Assembly (NCBI GenBank): GCA_017849585.1
Contig: JAFIGT010000027.1
Location: 26,699-90,698, forward strand
Reading direction: 5' to 3'
Length of the DNA stretch: 64,000 nucleotides
Source of the DNA: Verrucomicrobium sp.
GTDB lineage: Bacteria > Verrucomicrobiota > Verrucomicrobiia > Methylacidiphilales > UBA1321
Positions 1-8,987 of the stretch are shown one piece after another (positions within the stretch are counted from its first letter, which is position 1; every line of letters starts with the position of its first letter). Under the pieces are notes generated by a model. The model was not told the DNA's origin and ran no database searches. It saw only the letters and a program-made list of their open reading frames with translations. Both the position numbers and the translations under genes were made by a program.

Positions 1-927
1 CGCAATTTCGTCAACGTGGTGAAGCGCACCTATTATAATTATCTGGAGGCCCGCACGCTGTACTACAACACGCTGCAGCGCTATCGCGACGACCGATTGC
101 TCGATCAGGAGAGCGAACAAAAATTCCGCTCAGGCATCATTGCCGAGTACAATCGCTTCGACTATCAGCGCGATTACGAGCGGTCAATCTCACGCCTCGT
201 TTCGCGGGAAACGGCTTACCTTCAGACCCGCACGGAACTGTTCTTCCTGCTGCACCGTGAGGATAATCCGGGGGTGGAATTCGAGGATATTGCCGAAAAG
301 GAGCTCGATAATATTGTTTTGCGGCCGGATCAAATGCTGCAAGCGGCGTTGCACCAGAGCCTTGATCTGGCGGAAATGTCGTTCGCCATTTTCTCGAACA
401 ACCTGAATGTTTCCTATCTTCGCGACCAGCTTTTGCCCTCAGTGAAACTCCGCGCGGGGACGGAGTGGGGCAAGAATTCCAACGACGTTTTCAATGATCA
501 ACCCCGCAGTTCGACGGAGTACTTTGCCGGGGTGGGATTGATCATGCCCTTTTTCGCCGACACTTTTGCCACGAACTATTCCATCCAGATCGAGCAGACG
601 GACAAGGAAATCACGCGGCTCGATCTCGAGGAACGCTTCCGTTACTACAAGAAGGAGCTGCAGAAGGATATCGTGGATCTGGAGGATATTTACCGCCGCT
701 ATCGCGTTTCGAAGGATATTCAGGCCGTCTCGACCAAGGACTACGACCTGAGCCGCAAACGGTTCGAAGTTGGCGCGATCAGTTCATGGGACATGATTCG
801 CAGCAAGAATGACTATTTTGACAGTCTGGATCAGGGAGCTTCCCTGCGCTTCGAGGTGTTGCGTCGGCTGGCCGACCTCGAGCGGGATTATCCGGTGGAG
901 GAGTCGACTTCCTATGCCGCCAACTGA
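1..927 (+). CDS. TolC-type outer-membrane efflux protein, 5' end cut by window
   Basis: This is the C-terminal part of a TolC/OprM-like outer-membrane factor that would carry substrates across the outer membrane. The frame is open from base 1, so the true start lies upstream; the GTG at 16 is not a likely start. The visible protein is mostly long amphipathic helix, with coiled-coil stretches near the start and again around residues 190-250, separated by the beta-strand-like segment around residues 135-185 that suits the membrane barrel. The closing motif with RFEVGAIS and a following SKNDYFD helix is typical of the second TolC repeat. The stop overlaps the ATPase gene by 14 bases, so it belongs to the same operon as the MacB-type transporter and probably forms its exit duct. 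Family assignment is confident; substrate is unknown. Confidence 0.8.
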   Translation, partial: RNFVNVVKRTYYNYLEARTLYYNTLQRYRDDRLLDQESEQKFRSGIIAEYNRFDYQRDYERSISRLVSRETAYLQTRTELFFLLHREDNPGVEFEDIAEKELDNIVLRPDQMLQAALHQSLDLAEMSFAIFSNNLNVSYLRDQLLPSVKLRAGTEWGKNSNDVFNDQPRSSTEYFAGVGLIMPFFADTFATNYSIQIEQTDKEITRLDLEERFRYYKKELQKDIVDLEDIYRRYRVSKDIQAVSTKDYDLSRKRFEVGAISSWDMIRSKNDYFDSLDQGASLRFEVLRRLADLERDYPVEESTSYAAN

Positions 928-1606
928 GACGCTGGTTGATTTTCGCAACTTGGAGAAAAGCTACTACCTCGTGCATGAGGAGATTCCCGTTCTCAAGGGT
1001 ATCAATCTCGCCATCCGCACGGGCGAATACACGGCGATCATGGGAGCGTCCGGCTCGGGGAAATCAACCTTGATGAATATCATCGGGTTCCTTGACCGGC
1101 CCACACGAGGCCATTATTTCTTCAAGGAAAAGGACGTCACCTTTCTCAATGACGATGACGAGTCGGGCATTCGCAATCAGGAGATTGGTTTCGTCTATCA
1201 GAATTTTAATCTCCTTCCACGCTGCACCGCCTACGAGAATGTGGCCATGCCGCTTTTCTATCGGGATGAGCCGGGTGATGTTGATGCGGCGGTGATGGAC
1301 GCCTTGCGCGTGGTGGGGCTGACCGATCGTCGGCATCACCGGCCGAACGAGCTTTCCGGCGGACAACGGCAGCGCGTGGCGATTGCGCGCGCCATCGTGA
1401 CGAATCCATCCATCCTGCTGGCAGATGAGCCCACCGGGGCGCTCGACAGCAAGACTGGTGTTGAGATTATGGAGCTTTTTCGCGGCCTGCATGGCCGGGG
1501 TTGTACGATCATCATGGTGACGCACGATCCGAAGATTGCGAATCACAGCGAACGGGTCATCCACATTCAGGACGGGGAAATTCTCGAGGACAGGCCGCCG
1601 GGCTAG
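914..1606 (+). CDS. MacB/LolD-type ABC transporter ATP-binding protein
   Basis: ATPase subunit of a MacB-like transporter. From the ATG at 914 it is 230 residues, the normal size for the family. It shows Walker A GASGSGKST at residues 44-52, the signature LSGGQRQRVAIARA and Walker B ILLADEPTGALD, followed by a MVTHDP switch motif. I chose ATG 914 over an upstream in-frame start because homology begins at VDFRNLEKSYYL and because it gives a 14-base overlap with the preceding efflux gene. The ATPase and permease are separate genes here, unlike E. coli MacB where they are fused. It should pair with the permease at 2944 and act at the inner-membrane face. Confidence 0.93.
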   Translation: MPPTETLVDFRNLEKSYYLVHEEIPVLKGINLAIRTGEYTAIMGASGSGKSTLMNIIGFLDRPTRGHYFFKEKDVTFLNDDDESGIRNQEIGFVYQNFNLLPRCTAYENVAMPLFYRDEPGDVDAAVMDALRVVGLTDRRHHRPNELSGGQRQRVAIARAIVTNPSILLADEPTGALDSKTGVEIMELFRGLHGRGCTIIMVTHDPKIANHSERVIHIQDGEILEDRPPG

Positions 1607-1615
1607 GAAAATATC

Positions 1616-2932
1616 ATGGCACACGCAGGAAATTGGTTTGGCACGACGTTGCAGCGGTTGAAGTCCCTGTCACGACTGCAGCAGGCTGTACTCTTGGTGG
1701 CGGTACTGGGCGCGGCGCTCGTGGTGTATTTCAGTTTGCGTCCGGGCGAAGGGGTTTATCCACTGCGCTGGACCGAATCGACGGCGGGAGATCTCTCAGT
1801 CGAACTCGCCGATAACGGTGTGCTGGAAGCGGAGACAGCGATCAATATTGCCGCGCCCAACGTCAATTACGAACGCAAGTTGATCGAGCTCGTACCGGAG
1901 GGAACGATCGTCAAAAAGAATGACGTCCTGGCGAAATTCGATACGGCGCAGCTCGAGGAGAAGCTGGAGCAGCTCAAGCATTCCGGCCTCGGTGCGGAAA
2001 TGCAGGACGCCAAGATCGCGGCGGATATCAAGCTGGCCGATCTGAAGGCGGCGCTGCAGACGTCGAAGGAGAATGCCAAGCTTGCGGAGTTGCAGTTCAA
2101 GACGATGGCCTACTCCGCGCAATTGGAGCGGGACGCGGCGCAGGCGCGTTTGAACAACGCACGTAATGACATCAAGGTCGCAGAGAACCGGATCAAGCAG
2201 GAGGAGAATCGCCGCGATGTACAGATTCGCCAGATTCAGGAGCGCATCGATCAGAACAAGGAAAAGATCACCGAGGTGGAAGATGCCATTAAGGCGTTCA
2301 CGGTGACGGCGCCCGAGGACGGTATCGTTGTTTATCCGGTGATCAAGGTCAGCGGTCTGAGTCGCAAGGTGCAGACGGGAGACATGCTCTACAAGTCGCA
2401 GATTTTTATCATCATTCCGAACCTGTTCAAAATGACCGCACAGCTGGAGGTCAGTGAGGAGGAAATTCGCAAGGTGAAGATGGGGCAGAAGGCAGAGCTC
2501 ATCGTCGAGGCATTCAAGAATACGAAGTTCACGGGCGAAGTATACCGGGTCGATCCGCTCGCCCACGTGAAGGAGAATAACGAATTCATCAAGGTTTTCA
2601 CCGTGGGAGTACGCATCAAGGAGCGGGATATTGACAAGCTGCGTCCCGGCATGAATGCACGGGTGACGATCCTCATTGCCCAATACAAGAAAGTGCCCTT
2701 GCTGCCGGTGGCGGCTGTCGTGCGCGACGGGGATCGTTCAGCAGCCTATGTGGTGCGCGGGGAGAAGATAGTGCTGGAACCGATTGAGGTGCTGGACATG
2801 GGGCGCGATCAGGCCGTGCTGAAAAAATCGTTGGAGGGGCGAGTGATCATTCCTGATGCAGCGATGCGAACTTATCTGAATACGCCTGGAGTCACCTTGC
2901 AAGATGTGAAGTGGTTGCCGCGCCAGGAATAG
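1616..2932 (+). CDS. MacA/HlyD-type periplasmic adaptor (first of three)
   Basis: Membrane-fusion protein of the efflux operon. Residues about 23-42 form one membrane segment; the rest is periplasmic. A lipoyl-type half (LIELVPEGTIVKKNDVLAKFD) is followed by a long Glu/Lys-rich coiled-coil hairpin around residues 115-225. The second lipoyl half (FTVTAPEDGIVVYPVI) and a beta-barrel with a closing LRPGMNARVTILI strand come next. This order is that of MacA/HlyD adaptors, which link the inner-membrane transporter to the TolC-like duct. The start has an AGGA ribosome site eight bases upstream. It lies 9 bases after the ATPase gene and 11 before the permease gene, so it is the adaptor placed like macA. 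Confidence 0.87.
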   Translation: MAHAGNWFGTTLQRLKSLSRLQQAVLLVAVLGAALVVYFSLRPGEGVYPLRWTESTAGDLSVELADNGVLEAETAINIAAPNVNYERKLIELVPEGTIVKKNDVLAKFDTAQLEEKLEQLKHSGLGAEMQDAKIAADIKLADLKAALQTSKENAKLAELQFKTMAYSAQLERDAAQARLNNARNDIKVAENRIKQEENRRDVQIRQIQERIDQNKEKITEVEDAIKAFTVTAPEDGIVVYPVIKVSGLSRKVQTGDMLYKSQIFIIIPNLFKMTAQLEVSEEEIRKVKMGQKAELIVEAFKNTKFTGEVYRVDPLAHVKENNEFIKVFTVGVRIKERDIDKLRPGMNARVTILIAQYKKVPLLPVAAVVRDGDRSAAYVVRGEKIVLEPIEVLDMGRDQAVLKKSLEGRVIIPDAAMRTYLNTPGVTLQDVKWLPRQE

Positions 2933-2943
2933 TCGCTACGGCC

Positions 2944-4146
2944 ATGAAACGCTTTTTTCGCTATCTGATGCTGGCTCGCCGCACGTTGCTTGAGCACAAG
3001 CTACGCTCGTTTTTGACGATCCTCGGCATCATTTTCGGCGTGGCGGCGGTCATTGCCATGACGGCCATTGGCGAGGGCGGCAAGCAGGAGGCGCTCGCCC
3101 AGATTCAGCAGATGGGTATCAATAATATTTTTCTCAACGATCTGCGCGAATCCCGCCGCAGCGCGGCGGAGAAGGGGCGTTACGCGGGTAATGGCTTGGA
3201 CCGTCTCGATCTCGAGTATCTCCTCAAAACCATTCCCGCGCTTGGCAATGCGGCGGCGGTGCAGGAGAAGGAGCTCTTCGTGCAGACGGACAGTTACAAG
3301 AGCAAGCGGCGTATCCGCGGCGTGGATGCCTCCTATTTTGATATTCTGGGGCTTGTGGCGGAGGATGGTCGCGTCATCTCCCCGCTCGATTTGCAGGAGA
3401 GTCCGCGAGTCTGCGTATTGGGTCGCGATGCGGAGCAGGAGCTTTTCCAGCGGCAGGTGTCGCTCGGCGCGTTCGTGCGGATCAATGACCAGAACTTTCG
3501 CGTCATCGGTCGGCTGGCCGAACGCCCGGGCTACAATAACGAGGTGATTGTGCCGGTGACCGCCTCGGTTTTATTCGAACGGATTGAACCCTTCGAGCCG
3601 CCGCTCAGCCAGATGGTGGTGCAGGTGAAGGAGACGCGATTCATTCCTTCCACCGCATCAATGGTGGAGCGAGCGATGTTGCGGCGTCACTTTGATGTCA
3701 AAGATTTTGAGATGATCGTGCCCGAGGCTCTCTTTCGGCAGCAGGAACACACACGCAATATTTTCAATAGCATCATGATTCTCATTACCGGCATTTCCCT
3801 GCTGGTCGGCGGCATCGGCATCATGAATATCATGCTTGCCTCCGTGCTGGAGCGGACGAAGGAGATTGGCATTCGTCGTGGCATGGGCGCGACGAAGAAG
3901 GATATTCAGATTCAATTTCTAGCGGAGGCCATTGTGCTGACATCGGCGGGTGGCGTGATCGGTATTGTGCTGGGATTGTTGATGACGCTTGGCATTTCAT
4001 GGTTTACCGGCTGGCCCACGTTTATTCCGATCTACGCGATCATTGGTGCCTTCTCTTTCTCGGTGCTGACCGGTGTGATCTTTGGCTATTACCCGGCGAA
4101 GAACGCGGGAGAACTCGATCCCATCGAGGCCTTGCGTTATGAGTAA
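2944..4146 (+). CDS. MacB/FtsX-type ABC transporter permease
   Basis: Permease subunit of about 400 residues. It has the family layout: an N-terminal membrane helix with the conserved LRSFLTILGIIFGVAAVIAM motif, a large periplasmic MacB_PCD domain, then three C-terminal membrane helices. The cytoplasmic loop MNIMLASVLERTKEIGIRRGMGA after the second helix is the FtsX/MacB hallmark, and the C terminus ends with the usual P-A-K-N-A-G-E-L-D-P-I-E-A-L-R-Y-E. The start was set at ATG 2944, where homology begins, not the upstream GTG at 2911 that overlaps the adaptor gene. It should form a mechanotransmission complex with the ATPase, an adaptor and the outer-membrane factor. The substrate is not predictable. 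Confidence 0.92.
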   Translation: MKRFFRYLMLARRTLLEHKLRSFLTILGIIFGVAAVIAMTAIGEGGKQEALAQIQQMGINNIFLNDLRESRRSAAEKGRYAGNGLDRLDLEYLLKTIPALGNAAAVQEKELFVQTDSYKSKRRIRGVDASYFDILGLVAEDGRVISPLDLQESPRVCVLGRDAEQELFQRQVSLGAFVRINDQNFRVIGRLAERPGYNNEVIVPVTASVLFERIEPFEPPLSQMVVQVKETRFIPSTASMVERAMLRRHFDVKDFEMIVPEALFRQQEHTRNIFNSIMILITGISLLVGGIGIMNIMLASVLERTKEIGIRRGMGATKKDIQIQFLAEAIVLTSAGGVIGIVLGLLMTLGISWFTGWPTFIPIYAIIGAFSFSVLTGVIFGYYPAKNAGELDPIEALRYE

Positions 4147-5368
4147 ATTTTTACTCATCTTGGCAATGGTGGGGGGGCTCGTTGGTCTGGGGGTATGGAA
4201 GGGAATATTTCGCGCGAAGGCGTTGCCGGATTTGAGTTTGATGATCGAACCCAAGCCGTTCGAGGAGGTGATCGAGGCGGAGGGACATATTGATGCGCAG
4301 AGTTATCACGATGTCTTTGCTCCTTACTGCCGATATGAACGGCGCGTGATTTTTTTGGTCGAAGAGGGGACGACGGTGAAGCCCGGTGACTTGCTGGCGC
4401 AGTTTGACCCCGGCGCGATCTCGCTGGCGATCGAAGATCTCGAGGACCGGATTCGCAGCTTCGACCAGGCTAGCGCGGACATTCGTTTTCGCTCCAAGGC
4501 GGAAACTTATGAGCAACAGGTGCGTGCGGACACGGCGCAACAGGGCGTGGTTCTGAGCGGTATCCGTAAGGAGATTTCCCAGTTCGAATCGTCGCTGCGC
4601 AAATCGACCGTCGAAGTGGAGTTAAATAACCAAATCAAGTGGGCTACTTCAGCGAAGGATCAGCGCAAGCGGTTGGATTGGCGCGATACGGTGACCGATC
4701 GCAACCGTGCGATTCAACGGGATTATTACGAGCAGAAAGTGAAGGATCTCAAAGAGGATGCCGAGCAGCTCAATCTCTATTCCGAATATGAGGGCGTGGT
4801 ATTGTATCCGCCCATTCCCCTGCAGGGAGACCTGCGCAAGGTGCAGACCGGGGATTATCTCGAGCGCGGCCAGCTTTTCCTTCGCATTCCGGAGCCCGGA
4901 GTGGCCATCATCCGTTTTCATCTTGAGGAGGCGCAGATCAATCGACTTCGCGAACGGATGGAGCTTACTTTTACGACGGCCGCTTATCCGGGCGAGTTGT
5001 ATCGGGGGCGCGTACTGTCGATAGCTCATTTTTCCGAGCCGGCCTCCTTTCTGCAAAACCGGCGTCTCTATGAAGTGCTCGCGCGGGTGGAGCTCAAGGA
5101 TCAACAGCCACCGCTCAAGATCGGCATGGTGGCGCGGACCCGGTTTCTGCTGCATCGCTACAATCGGGTCTATGCCTTTCCGAAGGAGTGGGTGAAACCG
5201 GAAGCTGACGGCATTCGCGTTGTTTTCTATGAGGGGCAGGTGCGGCGTTCGTTGGTGGTGAGGAATGCCATCGAGACGGAGGATTATTATCTGGCGGAAT
5301 CGTTGCCGGAGATCAATGGGGCGATCCGATTGGTCATGGCGACGGATCACAAGGAGCGACTGCCATGA
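4139..5368 (+). CDS. HlyD-type periplasmic adaptor (second of three)
   Basis: Second adaptor-like protein, 409 residues from ATG 4139, which overlaps the permease stop by eight bases. It has one N-terminal membrane segment (LLILAMVGGLVGLGVW) and a lipoyl-type motif (VEEGTTVKPGDLLAQFDP). A helical hairpin rich in charged residues follows, then a second lipoyl half (YSEYEGVVLYPPI) and a beta-barrel closing with LKIGMVARTRFLL. It has the same domain order as the genes on either side but is clearly diverged from them. Three consecutive adaptors in one operon is unusual. Whether the complex mixes adaptors or they serve different duties cannot be told from sequence. Confidence 0.83.
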   Translation: MSKFLLILAMVGGLVGLGVWKGIFRAKALPDLSLMIEPKPFEEVIEAEGHIDAQSYHDVFAPYCRYERRVIFLVEEGTTVKPGDLLAQFDPGAISLAIEDLEDRIRSFDQASADIRFRSKAETYEQQVRADTAQQGVVLSGIRKEISQFESSLRKSTVEVELNNQIKWATSAKDQRKRLDWRDTVTDRNRAIQRDYYEQKVKDLKEDAEQLNLYSEYEGVVLYPPIPLQGDLRKVQTGDYLERGQLFLRIPEPGVAIIRFHLEEAQINRLRERMELTFTTAAYPGELYRGRVLSIAHFSEPASFLQNRRLYEVLARVELKDQQPPLKIGMVARTRFLLHRYNRVYAFPKEWVKPEADGIRVVFYEGQVRRSLVVRNAIETEDYYLAESLPEINGAIRLVMATDHKERLP

Positions 5369-6633
5369 TTCGCACTGCATCCAATCTCAATCGTCGGTTT
5401 GTCGTCGGAGTTGCCTTGGGAATTGCCTTCATTGCGGGCGCGGTGTTTGCCATCACCCGCCCCAAGCCGGAAAACTTGTTGAAGTTGACTGTTCCTTGCG
5501 CTGATTTTGAAGAGACGGTTCGTGCCATGGGTGTGGTGGAGGCGGCGCGGTTTGAGAAACTTCGAGCCCCCTCGGCACCCTATGAGCGGCAAGTGACATG
5601 GCTGGTGGAAGAGGGGACGCGCGTAAAAAAAGGGGATCTCATTGCGCAGTTCGACATCGCCGACGTGGAACGCAATTGGGAGCGCGAGACGGAGCACGTG
5701 CAACGCATCGAGTACCGGCAGGAGGAGGCGAAAGCGGATTGGAGCGTCCAGCTCTTCGAGGAAAATATCAAGCGCGACAAGGAATCCGAGCGCAACGAGT
5801 TTGCCCAGTTAAAATACAAGCGTACGCAGCAGGAGCCGCCCTTGCCGAAGGAAATCGGTGTGACGGAAAAGGACAAACAGGAACGCTTGGTCGATGAGGC
5901 CAAACGCCGTATTTCGCAGGTGGAGCGGCAGCGCAATATCGATATTGGCCGCCGGACTTGGTGGCTGAAATATCGTCAGGGGAAGACGCAGGAAGTGAAG
6001 GACATGATGGAGCAATATGAGGTGCGCGCGCCGATTGATTCCATTGTGGTGTATCCGCTGATTCCCATTAACGGACTCATCAAAAAAACGGAGACGGGCG
6101 ATCTGTTGAATCGCGAGCAACCGTTTGCGCAGTTGCCGGATCTGAATTCCCTCATTGTGAAACTTGGCGTGGAAGAATACCGGGTGCAAAAAATCGAAGA
6201 GGGCACGCAGGCCCATTTTCGCAGTCGCGCGTACCCGATGAAGGAATTCGTCGGTAAAGTCATTTCTGTTTCGCACATGGCCTCCAACGATTTGTTTCAT
6301 GATGGCCGACGACTCTTCGAAGTAATCGTGGCGGTGGACAATGTGGCTTCCACCGGATTGAAAGTGGGAATGGTGGTGGAGGCTTCCCTCGTGGTGGCAA
6401 AACATCCGCAGGTTTACGCTTTCCCGAGGGATTACGTCGTCCAGGACGAAAAAGGAAAATGGCTGGAAATCGAAACCGCAACTGGTCGCACAGAGCGGCG
6501 TTCGATTGAGAAAGCTATGCTGACGGACGACTTTGTGTTGCTGCCGCAGAGAGACGGAGAGAAAGCACCGCTCACGGTGGTGTATCGTCCGTCCAAGCAT
6601 GTGGGCGATGCGTCACTCCATCCAGCCCGGTAA
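5365..6633 (+). CDS. HlyD-type periplasmic adaptor (third of three)
   Basis: Third adaptor-like protein, 422 residues, starting at an ATGA overlap with the previous gene. It has one N-terminal membrane segment (VGVALGIAFIAGAVFAI), then the lipoyl half WLVEEGTRVKKGDLIAQFD, strikingly similar to the second adaptor. A long charged hairpin (about residues 105-215), a second lipoyl half (YEVRAPIDSIVVYPLIPI) and a barrel ending in LKVGMVVEASLVV follow. It closes the efflux operon; the next gene, only 6 bases away, is on the opposite strand. Similarity between adaptors two and three suggests a local duplication. The function should be periplasmic bridging in tripartite export. Confidence 0.83.
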   Translation: MIRTASNLNRRFVVGVALGIAFIAGAVFAITRPKPENLLKLTVPCADFEETVRAMGVVEAARFEKLRAPSAPYERQVTWLVEEGTRVKKGDLIAQFDIADVERNWERETEHVQRIEYRQEEAKADWSVQLFEENIKRDKESERNEFAQLKYKRTQQEPPLPKEIGVTEKDKQERLVDEAKRRISQVERQRNIDIGRRTWWLKYRQGKTQEVKDMMEQYEVRAPIDSIVVYPLIPINGLIKKTETGDLLNREQPFAQLPDLNSLIVKLGVEEYRVQKIEEGTQAHFRSRAYPMKEFVGKVISVSHMASNDLFHDGRRLFEVIVAVDNVASTGLKVGMVVEASLVVAKHPQVYAFPRDYVVQDEKGKWLEIETATGRTERRSIEKAMLTDDFVLLPQRDGEKAPLTVVYRPSKHVGDASLHPAR

Positions 6634-6639
6634 CAGCGG

Positions 6640-7527
6640 TCAGTGTCGCGATATCTGTTGTACAGTCGCGACAAAGGATTCGGCCAATGATCCTGCGGTG
6701 GGTTTCCAAACCGCGCCGAAGTGCAACGGGGGCAGTTTGGGTGTCAGCGGGAGCAGCTTGAGTCGCGAACTCGCCAGGTGTTGCAGCGAGGCGGTTACGA
6801 GTGCGATACCACGGCCGGCTTCCACGGCGGCGATGAGTCCGGTCACGCTATCGTATTCCTCGCCAGCTTGCGGTTGGAAGTGATAGGGCTGGAAAAGTGC
6901 TGTCAGCCATTCGTGATACTCCGGATAATCCTCCCGTGTATAAACGATGAATCGCTCATGTTCGAGTTGCGCGATCGGGAGTGTCCTCTTGCGTGCCAGC
7001 GGATGGGTGCTGCTTACCGCGCAGAAGAGCGGAAAGTCCTTTACACGTAGGAAGGTCAACCCGCGCAGCATTTCCTGGCAGGGTTGGGCCGTCAACGCCA
7101 CATCGAGCTTGCGTGCCGAGAGGCGCTGGAGACATTCCTCGGTGGAGAGATCGTATAGCGACACACGCACGCCGGGATGATCGTGTTCGAAGGCGACGAG
7201 TGCGCGCGGCAGAATTTCCACCGTAAGGGAGGGGGCATAACCGATGCGCAACTGACCGCGATCTCCAGCCGCCACGGTGCGCACGGTTTGAACTGCCTTC
7301 TCTGCGCGGAGCAATACTTCCCGCGCTTCGGTTAGGAAAATCTTTCCGGCTTCCGTTAGGGCGAGCGACTTCGCGGTGCGGCGAAAAAGGGCCACTCCAA
7401 GCTCCTGCTCCAGATCCTGGATCTGGCGGCTGAGCGGCGGTTGGGAAACATGCAGGCGTGCGGCCGCGCGTGTGACGTTCTGTTCCTCAGCTACGATGAC
7501 GAAGTAGCGCAGGTGTCGGAGTTCCAT
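6640..7527 (-). CDS. LysR-family transcriptional regulator
   Basis: A 295-residue LysR regulator. The winged helix-turn-helix covers residues 1-60 (MELRHLRYFVIVAEEQNVTRAAARLHVSQPPLSRQI is the family signature, given here in part by its key blocks AARLHVSQPPLSRQI and LEQELGVALFRR). It is followed by a periplasmic-binding-protein-like effector domain to the C terminus. It is transcribed away from the pirin and azoreductase genes, the classic arrangement for a LysR protein controlling a divergent target and itself. A palindromic T-N11-A site lies between them at 7539-7553. By its neighbours it probably responds to quinones, electrophiles or oxidative stress, but the inducer is inferred, not visible. 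Confidence 0.93.
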   Translation of the reverse strand: MELRHLRYFVIVAEEQNVTRAAARLHVSQPPLSRQIQDLEQELGVALFRRTAKSLALTEAGKIFLTEAREVLLRAEKAVQTVRTVAAGDRGQLRIGYAPSLTVEILPRALVAFEHDHPGVRVSLYDLSTEECLQRLSARKLDVALTAQPCQEMLRGLTFLRVKDFPLFCAVSSTHPLARKRTLPIAQLEHERFIVYTREDYPEYHEWLTALFQPYHFQPQAGEEYDSVTGLIAAVEAGRGIALVTASLQHLASSRLKLLPLTPKLPPLHFGAVWKPTAGSLAESFVATVQQISRH

Positions 7528-7538
7528 GATGTGGCACT

Positions 7539-7553
7539 ATACCTGAAAGGTAT
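7539..7553. promoter_or_regulatory. Candidate LysR operator (T-N11-A palindrome)
   Basis: ATACCT-GAA-AGGTAT is a perfect inverted repeat, with T at 7540 and A at 7552 giving the T-N11-A form bound by LysR proteins. It sits 12 bases upstream of the lysR start codon and 73 bases upstream of the pirin start, so it could serve both divergent promoters. Confidence 0.55.
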
Positions 7554-7625
7554 CGTTAGCCAAGGAACATAGTATTTAGAGAATTCGCCAGGAGAGCTTA
7601 GGTTGCGAATAACAAAAGGAACACC

Positions 7626-8324
7626 ATGATTGAGATTCGCAAATCCGATGAACGAGGCCACGCCAAGCACGGTTGGCTCGACAGCCGACACACCTTTAGC
7701 TTTGCCGATTATTACGATCCGAAGCATGCCGGATTTCACTCCCTGCGCGTGATCAATGAAGACCGCGTCGCGCCCGAGATGGGGTTCAGTACGCACCCGC
7801 ATCGCGATATGGAGATCATCACATACGTCATCAGTGGCGCCCTGCGGCACCGCGATTCGATGGGCAACACGGCCGTCATGCGCAGCGGTGATGTCCAGCG
7901 CATCAGCGCGGGAACCGGGATTGAACACAGCGAGGTCAACGACTCCACTTCGGAGCCGGTGCACTTCCTGCAAATCTGGATAATCCCCGATCACAAGAGC
8001 GCGAAGCCCGCCTATGCGGAAAAATCGTTCGCGAATGTGAAGTCAGGCGCGCTGCACCTCATTACCTCGAAGAGTGGTCGCGCAGGTTCCATTCCGATCA
8101 ACCAGGATGCCGATCTCTATTTCGCCCGTCTCGAAAAGGGACAGGCGGTGGAGCATGCGATTCGCGCCAAGCGGCACACTTGGGTGCAAGTGATTCGCGG
8201 TGAACTCGACGTGAACGGCAACCGGGTGTATGGTGGTGACGCGCTCGCGACGAGTGGGGAGGAATCCCTGTCCGTCAAGGCGCTCGATGCCGCCGAATTC
8301 CTGTTATTCGATCTCAACTCGTAA
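7626..8324 (+). CDS. Pirin family protein (bicupin)
   Basis: Pirin-like protein of 232 residues, the usual length of YhaK/YhhW-type bacterial pirins. The N-terminal cupin carries the metal-binding residues in GFSTHPHRDMEIITYVISG (two His and a Glu) and the typical GTGIEHSEVN motif with a further His. The C-terminal cupin is degenerate, as in the family. Some pirins show quercetin 2,3-dioxygenase activity; others act as redox sensors. It starts at ATG 7626 and sits 27 bases upstream of the azoreductase gene, so the two are probably co-transcribed under the LysR protein. A role in handling quinones or flavonoid-like electrophiles is inferred. Confidence 0.9.
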   Translation: MIEIRKSDERGHAKHGWLDSRHTFSFADYYDPKHAGFHSLRVINEDRVAPEMGFSTHPHRDMEIITYVISGALRHRDSMGNTAVMRSGDVQRISAGTGIEHSEVNDSTSEPVHFLQIWIIPDHKSAKPAYAEKSFANVKSGALHLITSKSGRAGSIPINQDADLYFARLEKGQAVEHAIRAKRHTWVQVIRGELDVNGNRVYGGDALATSGEESLSVKALDAAEFLLFDLNS

Positions 8325-8351
8325 AAACAAAAAATAGAAAGGTATCTGATT

Positions 8352-8981
8352 ATGTCCAAACTCCTCTACATCGAATCCTCCCCCCGCGGCACGCGCTCGG
8401 CTTCCCACACCGTGGCGCAGCACTTCATCGACACCTATCTGGCATCGCACCCCGGCGACACGGTGGAAACGCTCGACCTGTGGCATACGCCGTTGCCGGA
8501 ATTCGACGGTCCGACGATTGATGCCAAATATGCTGTACTGCACGGCCAGAAACATACACCGGAGCAACTACAGGCGTGGAATGCCGTGGTGGCGATCGCG
8601 GATCAATTCAAGTCGGCGGACAAATATCTCATTTCCCTGCCGATGTGGAATTTCGGCATTCCCTATAAACTGAAGCACTACATCGATGTCCTGCTTCAGC
8701 CCGGTCTCACCTTCAGCTTCTCTCCGGAAACGGGCTACAAGGGACTCGTCACCGGTAAGCCAGTCGTCGCGGTCTATGCCCGCGGCGGCGCTTATGGTCC
8801 CGGCACCGGAGCGGAGGCGTATGACCAGCAAAGCGGTTACCTCAAGCAAGTGTTGGGCTTTATCGGGTTCACCGACATCAAGGAAATCTTCGTGGAACCG
8901 ACGCTCGCCAGCGCCACGTCAAAGGACGAAGCGGTGAAGTCAGGCGATCACAAGGCGGACGAGATCGCGGCGAATCTGTAA
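8352..8981 (+). CDS. azoR: FMN-dependent NADH-azoreductase (AzoR/AcpD family)
   Basis: Flavodoxin-fold enzyme of 209 residues that reduces azo compounds and quinones using NADH and FMN. The N terminus shows the phosphate-binding start LLYIESSPRGTRSASHTVA. The middle has the family motif PMWNFGIPYKLKHYIDVL, which contacts FMN, and later GLVTGKPVVAVYARGGAYG. The sequence is full length with all flavin-contact motifs. It follows the pirin gene closely and converges on the Verru_Chthon cassette, whose last gene ends six bases away on the other strand. The gene symbol follows the family; quinone detoxification is the probable physiological role. Confidence 0.92.
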   Translation: MSKLLYIESSPRGTRSASHTVAQHFIDTYLASHPGDTVETLDLWHTPLPEFDGPTIDAKYAVLHGQKHTPEQLQAWNAVVAIADQFKSADKYLISLPMWNFGIPYKLKHYIDVLLQPGLTFSFSPETGYKGLVTGKPVVAVYARGGAYGPGTGAEAYDQQSGYLKQVLGFIGFTDIKEIFVEPTLASATSKDEAVKSGDHKADEIAANL

Positions 8982-8987
8982 TTGTAA

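Noticed and set aside
1501..1815. Frame spanning the ATPase/adaptor junction
   Set aside because: Overlaps two strongly supported genes in another frame and shows no motif.
1796..2683. Minus-strand frame of 295 codons opposite the first adaptor
   Set aside because: A mirror of the coiled-coil codons of the adaptor (Leu/Arg-rich); no start site or domain.
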